DNA of 64,000 nt from assembly GCA_902778895.1 (NCBI GenBank), contig CACYZF010000011.1:62001-126000 (forward strand). Reading direction: 5' to 3'. Source of the stretch: an uncultured bacterium (GTDB lineage Bacteria > Verrucomicrobiota > Lentisphaeria > Victivallales > UBA1829). The stretch's first letter is position 1. Each line of letters opens with the position of its first letter. Positions 7,779-16,367 of this stretch are shown here, one piece after another. A model generated the notes under the pieces. It had not been told where the DNA came from and ran no database searches. It saw nothing but the letters and a program-made list of their open reading frames with translations. Both the position numbers and the translations under genes were made by a program.

Positions 7779-8387
7779 TCAGAGTTTCCGCCAGGCCCGG
7801 TGCGTCACGGTCTTGCCTTCGGACTCCCAAAGGAGTTCGAATCCGGTCTTGATGTCCGCGACGTCGGCGATAAGAGCGAGGTCGGACGGAGCAAAAAGCC
7901 CCGACTCCGCGACGGTCCGGTCCGCGATCTCCAGATATTCCGCATTGTCCGTGGAAAAATGAAACACGCCGTCCGGCTTCAGGATGCGTGCGAACTGCAT
8001 CATGATGTCCGAAGTGATGAGGCGGTGGCAGCGGTGCTTCGCCTTCGGCCACGGATCAGGACAAAGCAGATTCACGCGGTCAAGGAAGGCATCCGGGATC
8101 GTCCGCGAGATCAACACGCGCGACTCGCTTTTCAGGACATGCAGATTCGTCAAGCCGTCCCGTAGGACGCGTTTCCGGACTTTCCGCACGCGTCCGAGCA
8201 GCATGTCCGCCGCGATCACGTACACGTCGGGACGGCGTTCCGCCAGTGCCAGCGCATACTCGCCGTCGCCGCATCCGAGATCAAGCTCGACGCGCATTTC
8301 GGGGCCCGGCATGGGAACCACGTTCTCCAGACGGGTGTACAGATTATGGAGCATCACGATGCCGTCAACATGTTTTTTCGTTGTCAT
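7779..8387 (-). CDS. trmB: tRNA (guanine-N7-)-methyltransferase
   Basis: 202 residues of the TrmB family, which methylates G46 in the tRNA variable loop using SAM. The SAM site LDLGCGDGEYAL lies around residue 35, and the family signature LLCPDPWPKAKH around residue 112. The C-terminal FELLWESEGKTVTHRAWRKL is the usual tail. ATG 8387 is used because the conserved sequence begins there; it lies inside the 3' end of the upstream PHP gene (23-base overlap), so the two are likely co-translated. A terminator follows. Confidence 0.93.
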   Translation of the reverse strand: MTTKKHVDGIVMLHNLYTRLENVVPMPGPEMRVELDLGCGDGEYALALAERRPDVYVIAADMLLGRVRKVRKRVLRDGLTNLHVLKSESRVLISRTIPDAFLDRVNLLCPDPWPKAKHRCHRLITSDIMMQFARILKPDGVFHFSTDNAEYLEIADRTVAESGLFAPSDLALIADVADIKTGFELLWESEGKTVTHRAWRKL

Positions 8388-9240
8388 GGGAATCCCTGTT
8401 CTGCTTTGCGGCGAGGAGCCGTTCGTAAATCCCGAATGGAATCGCGAGGTTGCCGTCGATCCCGGTACCCATCCTGACCTGAGGGTGGGACACCCCGTGA
8501 AAATCGCTTCCGCCGGAAACCAGCAGCGAACGGGCGCAGGCGAATTCCAATGCGTCGGTCTGCTGCTGTTCGGCGAACATCGAGTAGTAACATTCGAGGC
8601 CGTCGAGGCCATAGGAGATCAGCCGCGATCCGATCTTGCGGAGGGCCGCCCTCGCACCGTGCGCGGCATGAAGCGGATGCGCCCAGATCGCCATGCCGCC
8701 CGCCTCATGGATCAGCCGGATGCAGACGTCGACGGGGTAATATTTGCGGAGGACATAGCAGGAACCGTTGCGGCCGATCAGCCGACCGAACACGCTCTGC
8801 ATATCCTGAAAATAGCCTTTTTTGAGCAGGACGGACGCCATGTGCGGACGTCCGACGCTTTCGCCGCCCGCCTCGGCCAGCACTTCGTCCATCGTGATTT
8901 CGTACCCTTTCGAACGGATCTTCTCCACCATTTCAGCGTTGCGCGCCTCGCGCCACAGACGCATCTGCTCCAGCGCGGACAGCAAAGAGGGACAGGCGGG
9001 ATCGATGAACAGCCCGACGATGTGGATATCCTTGTTGAACAGCATGCTCGCGAGTTCGACGCCGGGCACGGCATGAAGCGGCGTTCCCGATGCGGCGGAC
9101 AGAAACCGATCCACGCCCGAAACCGTGTCGTGGTCCGTCAGGGCGGCGGCTTCCAGCCCGAGATCAAGGGCGGCGGCGGCAAGCTCCTCCGGCGTCAGGG
9201 TGCCGTCGGAACAAGTGCTGTGCATGTGAAGGTCAATCAT
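8365..9240 (-). CDS. PHP-domain phosphoesterase (RNase AM/YciV-like)
   Basis: 291 residues. The N-terminal IDLHMHSTCSDGTL carries the first PHP metal motif (HxH), followed by ALTDHDTVSG, PGVELAS, IWAHPLHAAH and the late SGGSDFHG. This is the order seen in the YciV/TrpH group: 3',5'-nucleoside bisphosphate phosphatases that also act as 5'-3' exonucleases maturing rRNA 5' ends. The start at 9240 is supported by GGAG placed 7 nt upstream. It overlaps trmB by 23 bases and has its own promoter (9313-9340). Exact substrate is not decided by sequence. Confidence 0.88.
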   Translation of the reverse strand: MIDLHMHSTCSDGTLTPEELAAAALDLGLEAAALTDHDTVSGVDRFLSAASGTPLHAVPGVELASMLFNKDIHIVGLFIDPACPSLLSALEQMRLWREARNAEMVEKIRSKGYEITMDEVLAEAGGESVGRPHMASVLLKKGYFQDMQSVFGRLIGRNGSCYVLRKYYPVDVCIRLIHEAGGMAIWAHPLHAAHGARAALRKIGSRLISYGLDGLECYYSMFAEQQQTDALEFACARSLLVSGGSDFHGVSHPQVRMGTGIDGNLAIPFGIYERLLAAKQNRDSHDNEKTC

Positions 9241-9312
9241 GAGGTCTCCAAAGGGGGGTCGGCAGCGCACGAACACCGGAATTTGAGGCGCGGCGGAAAA
9301 ACCCGGCCATAA

Positions 9313-9340
9313 AATATACAGCAAAAAACGTTTTTTTCAA
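9313..9340 (-). promoter_or_regulatory. Promoter of the PHP-trmB operon
   Basis: Minus strand: TTGAAA (9335-9340), 16-base spacer, TATATT (9313-9318). Confidence 0.6.
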
Positions 9341-9350
9341 TTCATCCGGC

Positions 9351-9378
9351 TTGATTATCATACTTTTAGTGCTATTTT
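9351..9378 (+). promoter_or_regulatory. Promoter of the DksA/TraR-H1 fusion gene
   Basis: TTGATT (9351-9356), 16-base spacer, TATTTT (9373-9378). It implies a leader of about 130 bases. Confidence 0.5.
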
Positions 9379-9514
9379 AAATACTTCGATGACTCTTTTC
9401 AGACTGCGAACAATCATTCGGCGAATGTTGAGATAACCGGTCCGGCAAGATGAATCGAACTCAAAAAACACATGATCCGGCCGTTGACAGCCGTAAAACC
9501 AGGAGTTGTAACAG

Positions 9515-10546
9515 ATGAAAAAGAACGAAACAAAGAAGGCCAAAACACCGGCCTCCAAGCCGCTGGCGAAAACTGTTGCGAAGGCTTCTCCCGTAAAGCC
9601 CGCTGTCAAGACCGCCGCGAAAAAAGCCGCGCCTGCGAAAAAAGCCGCAGCGACCAAGGCTGTTGCCGCGAAGAAGGCCACTCCGGTAAAGAAGGCTCCG
9701 GTAAAGGCTGTTGCCAAGAAAGCCGCGCCTGCGAAGAAGGCTGTTGTCGCGAAGAAGGCTGTTGTCGCGAAGAAGGCTGTTGTCGCGAAGAAGGCTGTTG
9801 TCGCGAAGAAGGCTGTTGTCGCGAAGAAGGCCGCTCCGGTAAAGAAGGCTCCGGTCAAGGCTGTTGCCAAGAAAGCCGCGCCTGCGAAAAAAGCTGTTGC
9901 CGCGAAGAAAGCCGCTCCCGCGAAGAAGATTGCCGTCAAGCCCGAAGTGAAGAAGGCCGCTCCCGCGAAGAAGGTCGCCGTCAAGGCCGAAGTGAAGAAA
10001 GCCGTTCCCGTAAAGAAGACTTCCCTGGCGTCCGCTTCCGCAAAAAAGAAACTCGACAAGAACAAAGATGCCCAGGCGTCCCATCACGGCCGCATCATCA
10101 CGAAGGCCGAGCTCAAGGCGTTTCAGAATCTGGCGGAAGCCAACGGACATATCATCAAAAAATCCTATCTCTCGACGAAGCTGAAAAAGCATTACAGAGA
10201 AATGTTGCTGAAGCTGAGAGAATCGTATCAGGATCAGCTCAACATCCACCGCGACGACGCTCTGACCAACAGGAAATCCGGACCCGGCGCCGGCATGGCA
10301 ACGCATATGGCCGACCTCGGAAGCGACAATTTCCAGCACGATTTCGAGCTGGGACTCCTTTCGGACGAGGGCACCGTGATCGAAATGATCGACGAAGCGC
10401 TGACCCGTCTTGATGAGAACGAATACGGCATCTGCATCGAATGCGGCCAGGAGATCAGCCCTGCCCGCCTCGAGGTTAAACCGTATGCGCGCTTCTGCCT
10501 GGAATGCAAGTCCAGAAAAGAAAAGCACGAAGGACGTCATCGCTGA
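9515..10546 (+). CDS. DksA/TraR-type zinc-finger protein with histone H1-like N-terminal tail
   Basis: 343 residues in two parts. Residues 1-180 are almost only Lys, Ala, Val and Pro (AKKAAPAKKA-type repeats), like histone H1 tails or AlgP, including five exact AVVAKK copies at 76-105. Residues about 190-343 hold a helical region, the HMADLGSDNFQHDFELGLL segment typical of TraR/DksA-like proteins, and a C4 zinc finger (Cys307, 310, 328, 331). I do not see the DxxDxA tip motif of true DksA. The tail should bind DNA or RNA nonspecifically; the finger domain may bind RNA polymerase. It precedes lspA and miaA, but a link in function is not evident. Confidence 0.85.
   Translation: MKKNETKKAKTPASKPLAKTVAKASPVKPAVKTAAKKAAPAKKAAATKAVAAKKATPVKKAPVKAVAKKAAPAKKAVVAKKAVVAKKAVVAKKAVVAKKAVVAKKAAPVKKAPVKAVAKKAAPAKKAVAAKKAAPAKKIAVKPEVKKAAPAKKVAVKAEVKKAVPVKKTSLASASAKKKLDKNKDAQASHHGRIITKAELKAFQNLAEANGHIIKKSYLSTKLKKHYREMLLKLRESYQDQLNIHRDDALTNRKSGPGAGMATHMADLGSDNFQHDFELGLLSDEGTVIEMIDEALTRLDENEYGICIECGQEISPARLEVKPYARFCLECKSRKEKHEGRHR
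9740..9829 (+). repeat. Five tandem 18-bp coding repeats
   Basis: GCTGTTGTCGCGAAGAAG repeated five times without a mismatch, each encoding AVVAKK in the H1-like tail. Exact identity points to recent slippage, so copy number may vary between strains. Confidence 0.95.
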
Positions 10547-10641
10547 TTTACCCGGCATGAGTTTCGCCCGGCGGACATATACGATCCCGTACTGTCCGTC
10601 GCACCTCATCTCCGTCTCTCTTTGTCATCGTCCGTTCCCTC

Positions 10642-11202
10642 ATGAAGTTTTTAATATCTAAAGCACAGATGCCGCCCGGGTCCCCCCGGGAATGGCATGT
10701 CATCCTTGCAGCCGCCGCGTTCGCGCTGTTTCTGGCCGTCCTGGATCAGGCGACCAAGATCCTGGTCCTGCGGAACATCGGACTGCACGAACGCATCACG
10801 GTCATTCCCGGCTTCTTCGACCTCACGCACGTTACGAACAAAGGCGCGGCCTGGGGCATGTTCCACAATCTGCCGTGGGTCCCGTTCGGGATTTCAATTC
10901 TGGCGTTCATCCTGCTGATCGTGTTTCTGCGGAAACTGAGCTCGGGATGGCCGGAACGCTGTTTCGCACTGCTGATGGTCGCCTCCGGGATCGTCGGCAA
11001 CTGCACGGACCGTCTCTGGCACGGGGCAGTCATCGACTTCCTCCGCTTTTACTGGCGCAACCTCGAATGGCCGTCGTTCAACGTGGCGGATTCGGCGATC
11101 TGCTGCGGCGTGACGCTCTTCGTGATCTCCTCGTTCTTCCGGCCCGAAAACAAACCCGAGGCAAAGAAGGATGACACCGGCGACGCTGCGAAATCTGCTT
11201 GA
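10642..11202 (+). CDS. lspA: Lipoprotein signal peptidase (signal peptidase II)
   Basis: 186 residues with four hydrophobic helices. The catalytic aspartates are Asp123 in GNCTDRLWHG and Asp150 in FNVADSAI; the conserved LDQATK segment lies near residue 35. LspA cleaves prolipoprotein signal peptides at the inner membrane, which fits the several lipobox proteins in this window. The C-terminus carries a charged extension (about 20 residues). The last 32 bases overlap the miaA start. The upstream DksA-like gene ends 95 bases before. No clear ribosome site is seen; the second Met (codon 10) is an alternative start. Confidence 0.95.
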   Translation: MKFLISKAQMPPGSPREWHVILAAAAFALFLAVLDQATKILVLRNIGLHERITVIPGFFDLTHVTNKGAAWGMFHNLPWVPFGISILAFILLIVFLRKLSSGWPERCFALLMVASGIVGNCTDRLWHGAVIDFLRFYWRNLEWPSFNVADSAICCGVTLFVISSFFRPENKPEAKKDDTGDAAKSA

Positions 11203-12088
11203 CGCCGTCCGTCGGACATCCGGGATCCCCGTCATCATGGGGCCGACCGCCGCCGGGAAATCCGAGCTGGCATTCGCCCTCGCACGCGAATGCGGCGGAG
11301 AGATCGTTTCCGCCGACTCCATGCAATTCTACCGCGGACTCGATATCGGCACAGCCAAACCTACCGCGGAGGAACGCCGCGCAGTGCCGCATCATCTGAT
11401 CGATTCCATGGACATTTCCGAAAAGTCCGATGTGTTCCGTTTTCGCACCGATGCGCTCCGCATCATCGGCGAAATCCGGGCGCGCGGGCACCTTCCGGTC
11501 GTGGCGGGCGGGAGCGGACTGTATCTGCATGCGCTCGTGTACGGACTGGACGTCCTCCCGGCAAAACAGAGCCTGCGCGATGAACTTGACGCCGCGTATG
11601 ACAACGAAGAGCATTTCCCGGATCTCGCGTCTGTCATGAAACGCGAATGCCCGCTTGATTTCAGGCGGTTCTACCCTCACCGGCGCAAGCTGATCCGCGC
11701 CCGTGAAGTCTATTTGCTGTCCGGGAAACAGATTTCCGAGCTTCAGTCCGGCGGTTTTTCCCCCGATCCGGGTTTCGCGCAGTTCGTGCTGGTCCGCGAC
11801 CGCGCCGACCTGGTGAACAGGATACGCCGCCGCGCCGCCGTGATGCTGAAATCCGGCTGGATCGATGAGGCTAAAGAGATGCTCGCAAAGGGACTGCTTC
11901 AGGCGCCGACCGCATGGCAGGCCATCGGCTATGCCCAGATCGGGGATTATCTTGCCGGAAAGATGACGCGCGAAGAGCTGCTGGAAGCCATCGTGATCGC
12001 CACGCGCCAGTATGCCCGAAGACAGGCATCCTGGTTCCGCAGTCAGCATAAGGAAGCGGCCTTTCTTCCAGTTCCTGCTGAAGAGTAA
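11171..12088 (+). CDS. miaA: tRNA dimethylallyltransferase
   Basis: 305 residues. The P-loop GPTAAGKS is at about 24-31, followed by SADSMQFYRGLDIGTAKP and PHHLIDSMD, all MiaA hallmarks, and the late WQAIGYAQ segment. The enzyme adds a dimethylallyl group to N6 of A37 in tRNAs reading UNN codons. The ATG lies within lspA (32-base overlap) with AAGAAGG immediately upstream, indicating translational coupling. Length is normal for the family. Confidence 0.95.
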   Translation: MTPATLRNLLDAVRRTSGIPVIMGPTAAGKSELAFALARECGGEIVSADSMQFYRGLDIGTAKPTAEERRAVPHHLIDSMDISEKSDVFRFRTDALRIIGEIRARGHLPVVAGGSGLYLHALVYGLDVLPAKQSLRDELDAAYDNEEHFPDLASVMKRECPLDFRRFYPHRRKLIRAREVYLLSGKQISELQSGGFSPDPGFAQFVLVRDRADLVNRIRRRAAVMLKSGWIDEAKEMLAKGLLQAPTAWQAIGYAQIGDYLAGKMTREELLEAIVIATRQYARRQASWFRSQHKEAAFLPVPAEE

Positions 12089-12197
12089 GACATTTCCGCT
12101 CTCTTTCTCTGCCGTTTCTTTCAGGTATCCTGTCCGCTCTTTCGCGGCAATATCTGCCTGCCTATATAATAAAAAACGAAAGTTTTCTGTTTTTTGA

Positions 12198-12226
12198 TTG
12201 CATTTTTCTGAATTCAGTAGTATATT
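12198..12226 (+). promoter_or_regulatory. Promoter of lptD
   Basis: TTGCAT (12198-12203), 17-base spacer, TATATT (12221-12226), the same hexamers and spacing as the arn and ackA promoters. Confidence 0.65.
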
Positions 12227-12259
12227 TCTTTTTGAAAAAACTATCTGCTGATCTTATTC

Positions 12260-12265
12260 GGAGAA
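12260..12265 (+). promoter_or_regulatory. Ribosome binding site deciding the lptD start
   Basis: GGAGAA five bases before a TTG codon at 12271. The in-frame TTG at 12232 would fall at or next to the predicted transcription start, leaving no leader. Confidence 0.6.
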
Positions 12266-12270
12266 AACCT

Positions 12271-14961
12271 TTGAAATCCATCCGGACATATATTTTTTTC
12301 GCCGTGACGGCTGTGTTTCTGCTGCTGAATGCGGCGGAAGCATTCGGCCAGGACGAGGGGCTGGGTGTTCCATCTGTCCGGAAGTTCAATGCCGACAGCT
12401 TTTTCAATGTCTCGGACATCGAAAAGCTTTCGAAGCTGCCGGAAGGATTCGACGCTGCCGCGGACTCCTATGAATTCGTCGGGGACAATCTGGTGGCGCG
12501 CGGAAACGCCGTGATCCAGTCGCCCGGCACGGAAGTCGCAGCCGACAAAATCGTGATCAATCTCGACTCGGAGCTTTACGACTTCGAAGCCGCCGGGAAC
12601 GTCAAATTCTGCGTTCTGTCGAGCGTCGTCCAGACCATGACAGTGGAAGACTACCAGTCCATGCTGGCGAATCCGAGAGCCCGTGTAACGCTGCTCCGTT
12701 ATGTCATGAATGACCTCGGCGAACAGTTCGCCGAAGTGGAAATCGTGAAGGAATCCTCGGTGATTCACGCCGAGCGCGTCGCGGGCAACCTGCTGACCGG
12801 CGTGATCCAGTTCTCGAACTTCGCACTGAAATCCGGCCTGTTCTACTGCGTCGGCGAACGCGCGGACCGATTCTTCGACGGAACTCTGAAGGTTCACAAA
12901 GCCAGATTCACGACCTGCGAATACATCCAGGACGACCACGATCACTTTGCGATCGCAGCCTATAATGCCACGATCGAACCGAGAGAAAGCAACAGCAGCC
13001 TGTTCCATTACGACAACCAGATCGGCGATCACAGCATCCTGATGAAGAATAACTTCCTTCAGATCTACGGCGTTCCCGTATTCTGGCTTCCGATCCTGTA
13101 CAAGCCGTCCGACCTCTCGAGTTTCGGTGGCAAGATCGAATTCGGCAGCAACAGCGACTGGGGCTGGTATATCCGCAGTGCAAAGCATTTCAAGCTCACG
13201 GATGAACCGTACTGGAACATGAACCTGATGCTGGACTGGTACCAGGAACGCGGCGTCGGATACGGGTTGAGCTCCGATCTCCTGACGCCGGAATCCGCCA
13301 CCGAATTCTCCTTCTACGGCATTTACGACCGGAACCGTTATGCGTACTGGGACCGCGACCTGAGAGACGGTGATCCGCACTATCTGCTGAACAATTCCCG
13401 CCTCACGATCCCGTATTACCGTTATGAAGTCCGCACGAACAACATGACGCACATCACGAACCGGCTGGACTTCCGGATGCAGATCGACCTCATCAGCGAT
13501 TACGAGTATTTACGGGATTATTACGTTACCCGGTTCAACTCCGAATATGAACCTCCTACTTATGCCTCGCTGGAATACCAGGGCGACAGATTTACCGCCA
13601 GCGCGTACATGACGCTTCGTATCAACGATTTCTATTCCACAGTCGACCGTCTGCCGGAACTGAGGCTGGACTTCCAGCGTCAGGAACTCTTCGCCAACCT
13701 CTACTATCAGGGCGAAATGTCCCTTACGCCGCTCTTCATGCGCTGGCGCAGATTCGACCGAGACATTCCGGGCGACAAGAATTGGCACATCAGAAATTAC
13801 GGCACGCTCAGATTCGATTCGCTCCACATGCTCTACTATCCGATCAATCTCTGGGGCATCAACATCATCCCGAGAACGGGCATCCGGCTGACGGCGTATT
13901 CCAGCTCTTCCGAACGGGAAGTCGGGGTCAAGGAGCTCGGCTACATATCCATTGCGGATGAAGCCGAAGGAATCCCGTGGGGGTACCGGGTCACGAACTA
14001 CGACTCGAAGGGCGGATCGAAATTCCGCGTGATCGGCGAACTTGGCGTCGAGGTCAATACGAAATTCTATCACGCCTGGCAGGACGTGAAGAGCGCCTAC
14101 TGGGGACTTGACGGTCTGCGCCACGTGGTCACCCCGTACGTGAACTACACCTATATCCCGCGGCCGACCGTAAATGCCGACAATCTGTATTACTTCGATG
14201 AGATCGACCGCATCACCGAACAGCATTTCGTCCGGTTCGGCATCACGAACCGCCTGCAGACGCGCCGGAACGGGGAGATCTACGAGTGGATGTCGCTGGA
14301 AAACTATTGGGACCTCTTCATTCATACTTCCAACGATTTCAACCATATCGGCGACTTCGGCACGATCTTCAAGTTCAGACCGACAAGCAACCTTACGATT
14401 TCCGCGGAATTGCTGCTGAACGTCGGCAACAACGGCGACCATGATTACGAAGTCAGGCGCGGCAACAGCTACGCCGGCCGTCCCGGCATCAGCGGGTCGG
14501 CCATCAACCGTCTGACAACCACGATCGACTACAGATTCGCACCCGAATGGCGCATCTACGCCAGTTACACATATTCGGATGCATTCCTGCAGCGGTCCGT
14601 CTACTCCATGGGAACTCAGTTCTCCACGATCACGGCTGCCTCCATGATGGTTTCGCCGACGACGCGATCCCAGGTGGTCAGCGGCGGACTGGAATTCCCG
14701 CTGCTCTTCGACAAGGACCTGCACGGCTACACCCGGTGCGCCTACGACATCGACCAGAATCTGTTCCGAAACGCCTGCATCGGCCTCACGAAACGATTCC
14801 ACTGCTGGTACGTTGCCGCCGAATGCGGCACAGGCCAGAGCTGGCGGCGCCACAGAAACGGCGAATACTCGCAGCGTATGAAGAATTACCTTGCCTTTTC
14901 CATCGGACTCACAGCCATGCCCGGCTTCGCGTTCGGGCCGAGGGTCGGTATCGGAAATTAA
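12271..14961 (+). CDS. lptD: LPS-assembly protein LptD (OstA/Imp)
   Basis: 896 residues from the TTG at 12271, chosen for the GGAGAA upstream and because it opens a clean signal peptide (hydrophobic core, cleavage near AEA/FGQ). An OstA-like N-terminal domain follows (YEFVGDNLVARGNAVI, then VAADKIVINLDSELYDFEAAGNV), then a large beta-barrel rich in Tyr/Arg/Asn with alternating strands to the C-terminus. LptD with LptE places LPS in the outer leaflet of the outer membrane. This is strong evidence for a lipid A-bearing outer membrane, consistent with the arn genes. lysA follows after 29 bases and is probably co-transcribed. Confidence 0.9.
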   Translation: MKSIRTYIFFAVTAVFLLLNAAEAFGQDEGLGVPSVRKFNADSFFNVSDIEKLSKLPEGFDAAADSYEFVGDNLVARGNAVIQSPGTEVAADKIVINLDSELYDFEAAGNVKFCVLSSVVQTMTVEDYQSMLANPRARVTLLRYVMNDLGEQFAEVEIVKESSVIHAERVAGNLLTGVIQFSNFALKSGLFYCVGERADRFFDGTLKVHKARFTTCEYIQDDHDHFAIAAYNATIEPRESNSSLFHYDNQIGDHSILMKNNFLQIYGVPVFWLPILYKPSDLSSFGGKIEFGSNSDWGWYIRSAKHFKLTDEPYWNMNLMLDWYQERGVGYGLSSDLLTPESATEFSFYGIYDRNRYAYWDRDLRDGDPHYLLNNSRLTIPYYRYEVRTNNMTHITNRLDFRMQIDLISDYEYLRDYYVTRFNSEYEPPTYASLEYQGDRFTASAYMTLRINDFYSTVDRLPELRLDFQRQELFANLYYQGEMSLTPLFMRWRRFDRDIPGDKNWHIRNYGTLRFDSLHMLYYPINLWGINIIPRTGIRLTAYSSSSEREVGVKELGYISIADEAEGIPWGYRVTNYDSKGGSKFRVIGELGVEVNTKFYHAWQDVKSAYWGLDGLRHVVTPYVNYTYIPRPTVNADNLYYFDEIDRITEQHFVRFGITNRLQTRRNGEIYEWMSLENYWDLFIHTSNDFNHIGDFGTIFKFRPTSNLTISAELLLNVGNNGDHDYEVRRGNSYAGRPGISGSAINRLTTTIDYRFAPEWRIYASYTYSDAFLQRSVYSMGTQFSTITAASMMVSPTTRSQVVSGGLEFPLLFDKDLHGYTRCAYDIDQNLFRNACIGLTKRFHCWYVAAECGTGQSWRRHRNGEYSQRMKNYLAFSIGLTAMPGFAFGPRVGIGN

Positions 14962-14990
14962 GCAAAGACATATTGAAAGGTTTCAAAACA

Positions 14991-16259
14991 ATGAAGTTTG
15001 AACAGGACAAGATCAAAATCGGAGACATCCCCGTCGCGGAACTCGCCGCGAAATACGGTACTCCGCTTTATGTTTACGACGAACAGAAGATCCGCGACAA
15101 CTACAGACGCGCGGTCGCGACGTTCAGGAAATACTATCCCGATTTCCGCATGTTCTACGCGGTCAAATGCTGCAACAATCCGGCCATCGTGAACATCCTC
15201 CGCCAGGAGGGCGCGGGGGCGGACTGCGCGAGCGTGAATGAGATTCTGCTGGCGAAATCCGTCGGTCTCACCGGCGAAAACATCATGTTCAGCGGCAACT
15301 TCCTCTCCGACGAGGATCTGCGACAGGGGATCGAGACCGGAGCCGTCATCAACCTCGACGACGAAAGCCTGTTTCCGCGCCTCCTGAAATTCGGTGTGCC
15401 CGAGGTCATTTCGTTCCGCGTGAATCCCGGCTACGGCAAGAGCAATGTCGGCGAGTACGTGACGAACGCCGGGCCGAAGGCGAAATTCGGCATCCATCCG
15501 GACAAGGTTACCGCCGCGTTCCGCATGGCCAAGGAAGCCGGTGTGAAGCGTTTCGGCGTGCACATGATGACCGGCTCCTGCATCACCGACGCGGACTATT
15601 TCCCCTTCGTCACGAAGCTGCTGATGGAGATCGTGTGCAAGACGGGCAAGGAACTCGGGATCGACTTTGAATTCATCGACCTCGGCGGCGGACTCGGCAT
15701 CCCGTACGAACCCGGCGAAGCGTCCCTGGACCTGGAAGCCGCAGCAAAGAAGACTGCCGACGTCTTCAAATCCTTCGTGGAGCAGTACGGCATGAAGCCG
15801 CCGCGCCTCGAGATGGAGCCTGCGCGCTACTTCGTCGGCAACGCCGGATATGTGATCGGCCGCGTTCACGCCGTGAAGGAATCCTACACGAAGATCGTCG
15901 GCACCGACGTCGGCATGAACGTGCTCGTGCGTCCGGCGTTCTACGGATCGTACCACCACATCTACGTCGACGGCAAGGAAAACGAACCGCGCGAAACCAT
16001 GGGCCTCTGCGGCCAGCTCTGCGAAAACACCGACTACTGGGTCAAGGAACGCAGCCTGCCCGCCAGCCTGGGCCCCGGCGACCTCATCGTGGTGGAGAAT
16101 GCGGGTGCTTACGGGTTCGGCATGAGCTACCAGTACAACGGCCGTCTGCGGGCCGCCGAAGTGCTGGTGAACGGTTCCGAAGCAACGGTGATCCGCGACC
16201 GCGAGACGTTCGACGACATGATCCATCATACACACGTGCCGGACCGCCTGAAAAAATAA
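14991..16259 (+). CDS. lysA: Diaminopimelate decarboxylase
   Basis: 422 residues, fold-type III PLP enzyme. Lys59 in FYAVKCCN forms the Schiff base; HMMTGSC, a glycine-rich LGGGLGIPY and EPARYFVG bind the cofactor phosphate and substrate; GQLCENTDY supplies the active-site Cys/Glu/Asp region from the partner subunit. It converts meso-diaminopimelate to L-lysine. The ATG has GAAAGG about 11 nt upstream. Ornithine/arginine decarboxylase relatives exist, but the C-E-N-T-D segment favours LysA. Confidence 0.92.
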   Translation: MKFEQDKIKIGDIPVAELAAKYGTPLYVYDEQKIRDNYRRAVATFRKYYPDFRMFYAVKCCNNPAIVNILRQEGAGADCASVNEILLAKSVGLTGENIMFSGNFLSDEDLRQGIETGAVINLDDESLFPRLLKFGVPEVISFRVNPGYGKSNVGEYVTNAGPKAKFGIHPDKVTAAFRMAKEAGVKRFGVHMMTGSCITDADYFPFVTKLLMEIVCKTGKELGIDFEFIDLGGGLGIPYEPGEASLDLEAAAKKTADVFKSFVEQYGMKPPRLEMEPARYFVGNAGYVIGRVHAVKESYTKIVGTDVGMNVLVRPAFYGSYHHIYVDGKENEPRETMGLCGQLCENTDYWVKERSLPASLGPGDLIVVENAGAYGFGMSYQYNGRLRAAEVLVNGSEATVIRDRETFDDMIHHTHVPDRLKK

Positions 16260-16279
16260 GAAAAAAAACTTAAACCACG

Positions 16280-16307
16280 CTTTACTTCCTGAAAACGCAG
16301 ATTAAAT
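16280..16307 (+). promoter_or_regulatory. Possible promoter of mreB
   Basis: TTTACT (16280-16285), 16-base spacer, TAAATT (16302-16307), in the 108-base gap after lysA. Confidence 0.4.
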
Positions 16308-16367
16308 TATTGTTGGATATGCAACGATGACGCAGCCAGAGAACACGAACCGCCGGAGGGCATAAAC

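Noticed and set aside
9740..9829. CRISPR-like array
   Set aside because: The 18-bp units are contiguous without spacers and are in frame within a coding sequence.
9461..10609. Minus-strand frame with Leu/Arg/Gly repeats opposite the DksA-like gene
   Set aside because: The repeats are the reverse reading of the AVVAKK-coding units.
14962..14990. Lysine riboswitch before lysA
   Set aside because: The gap to lptD is only 29 bases, too short to hold one.
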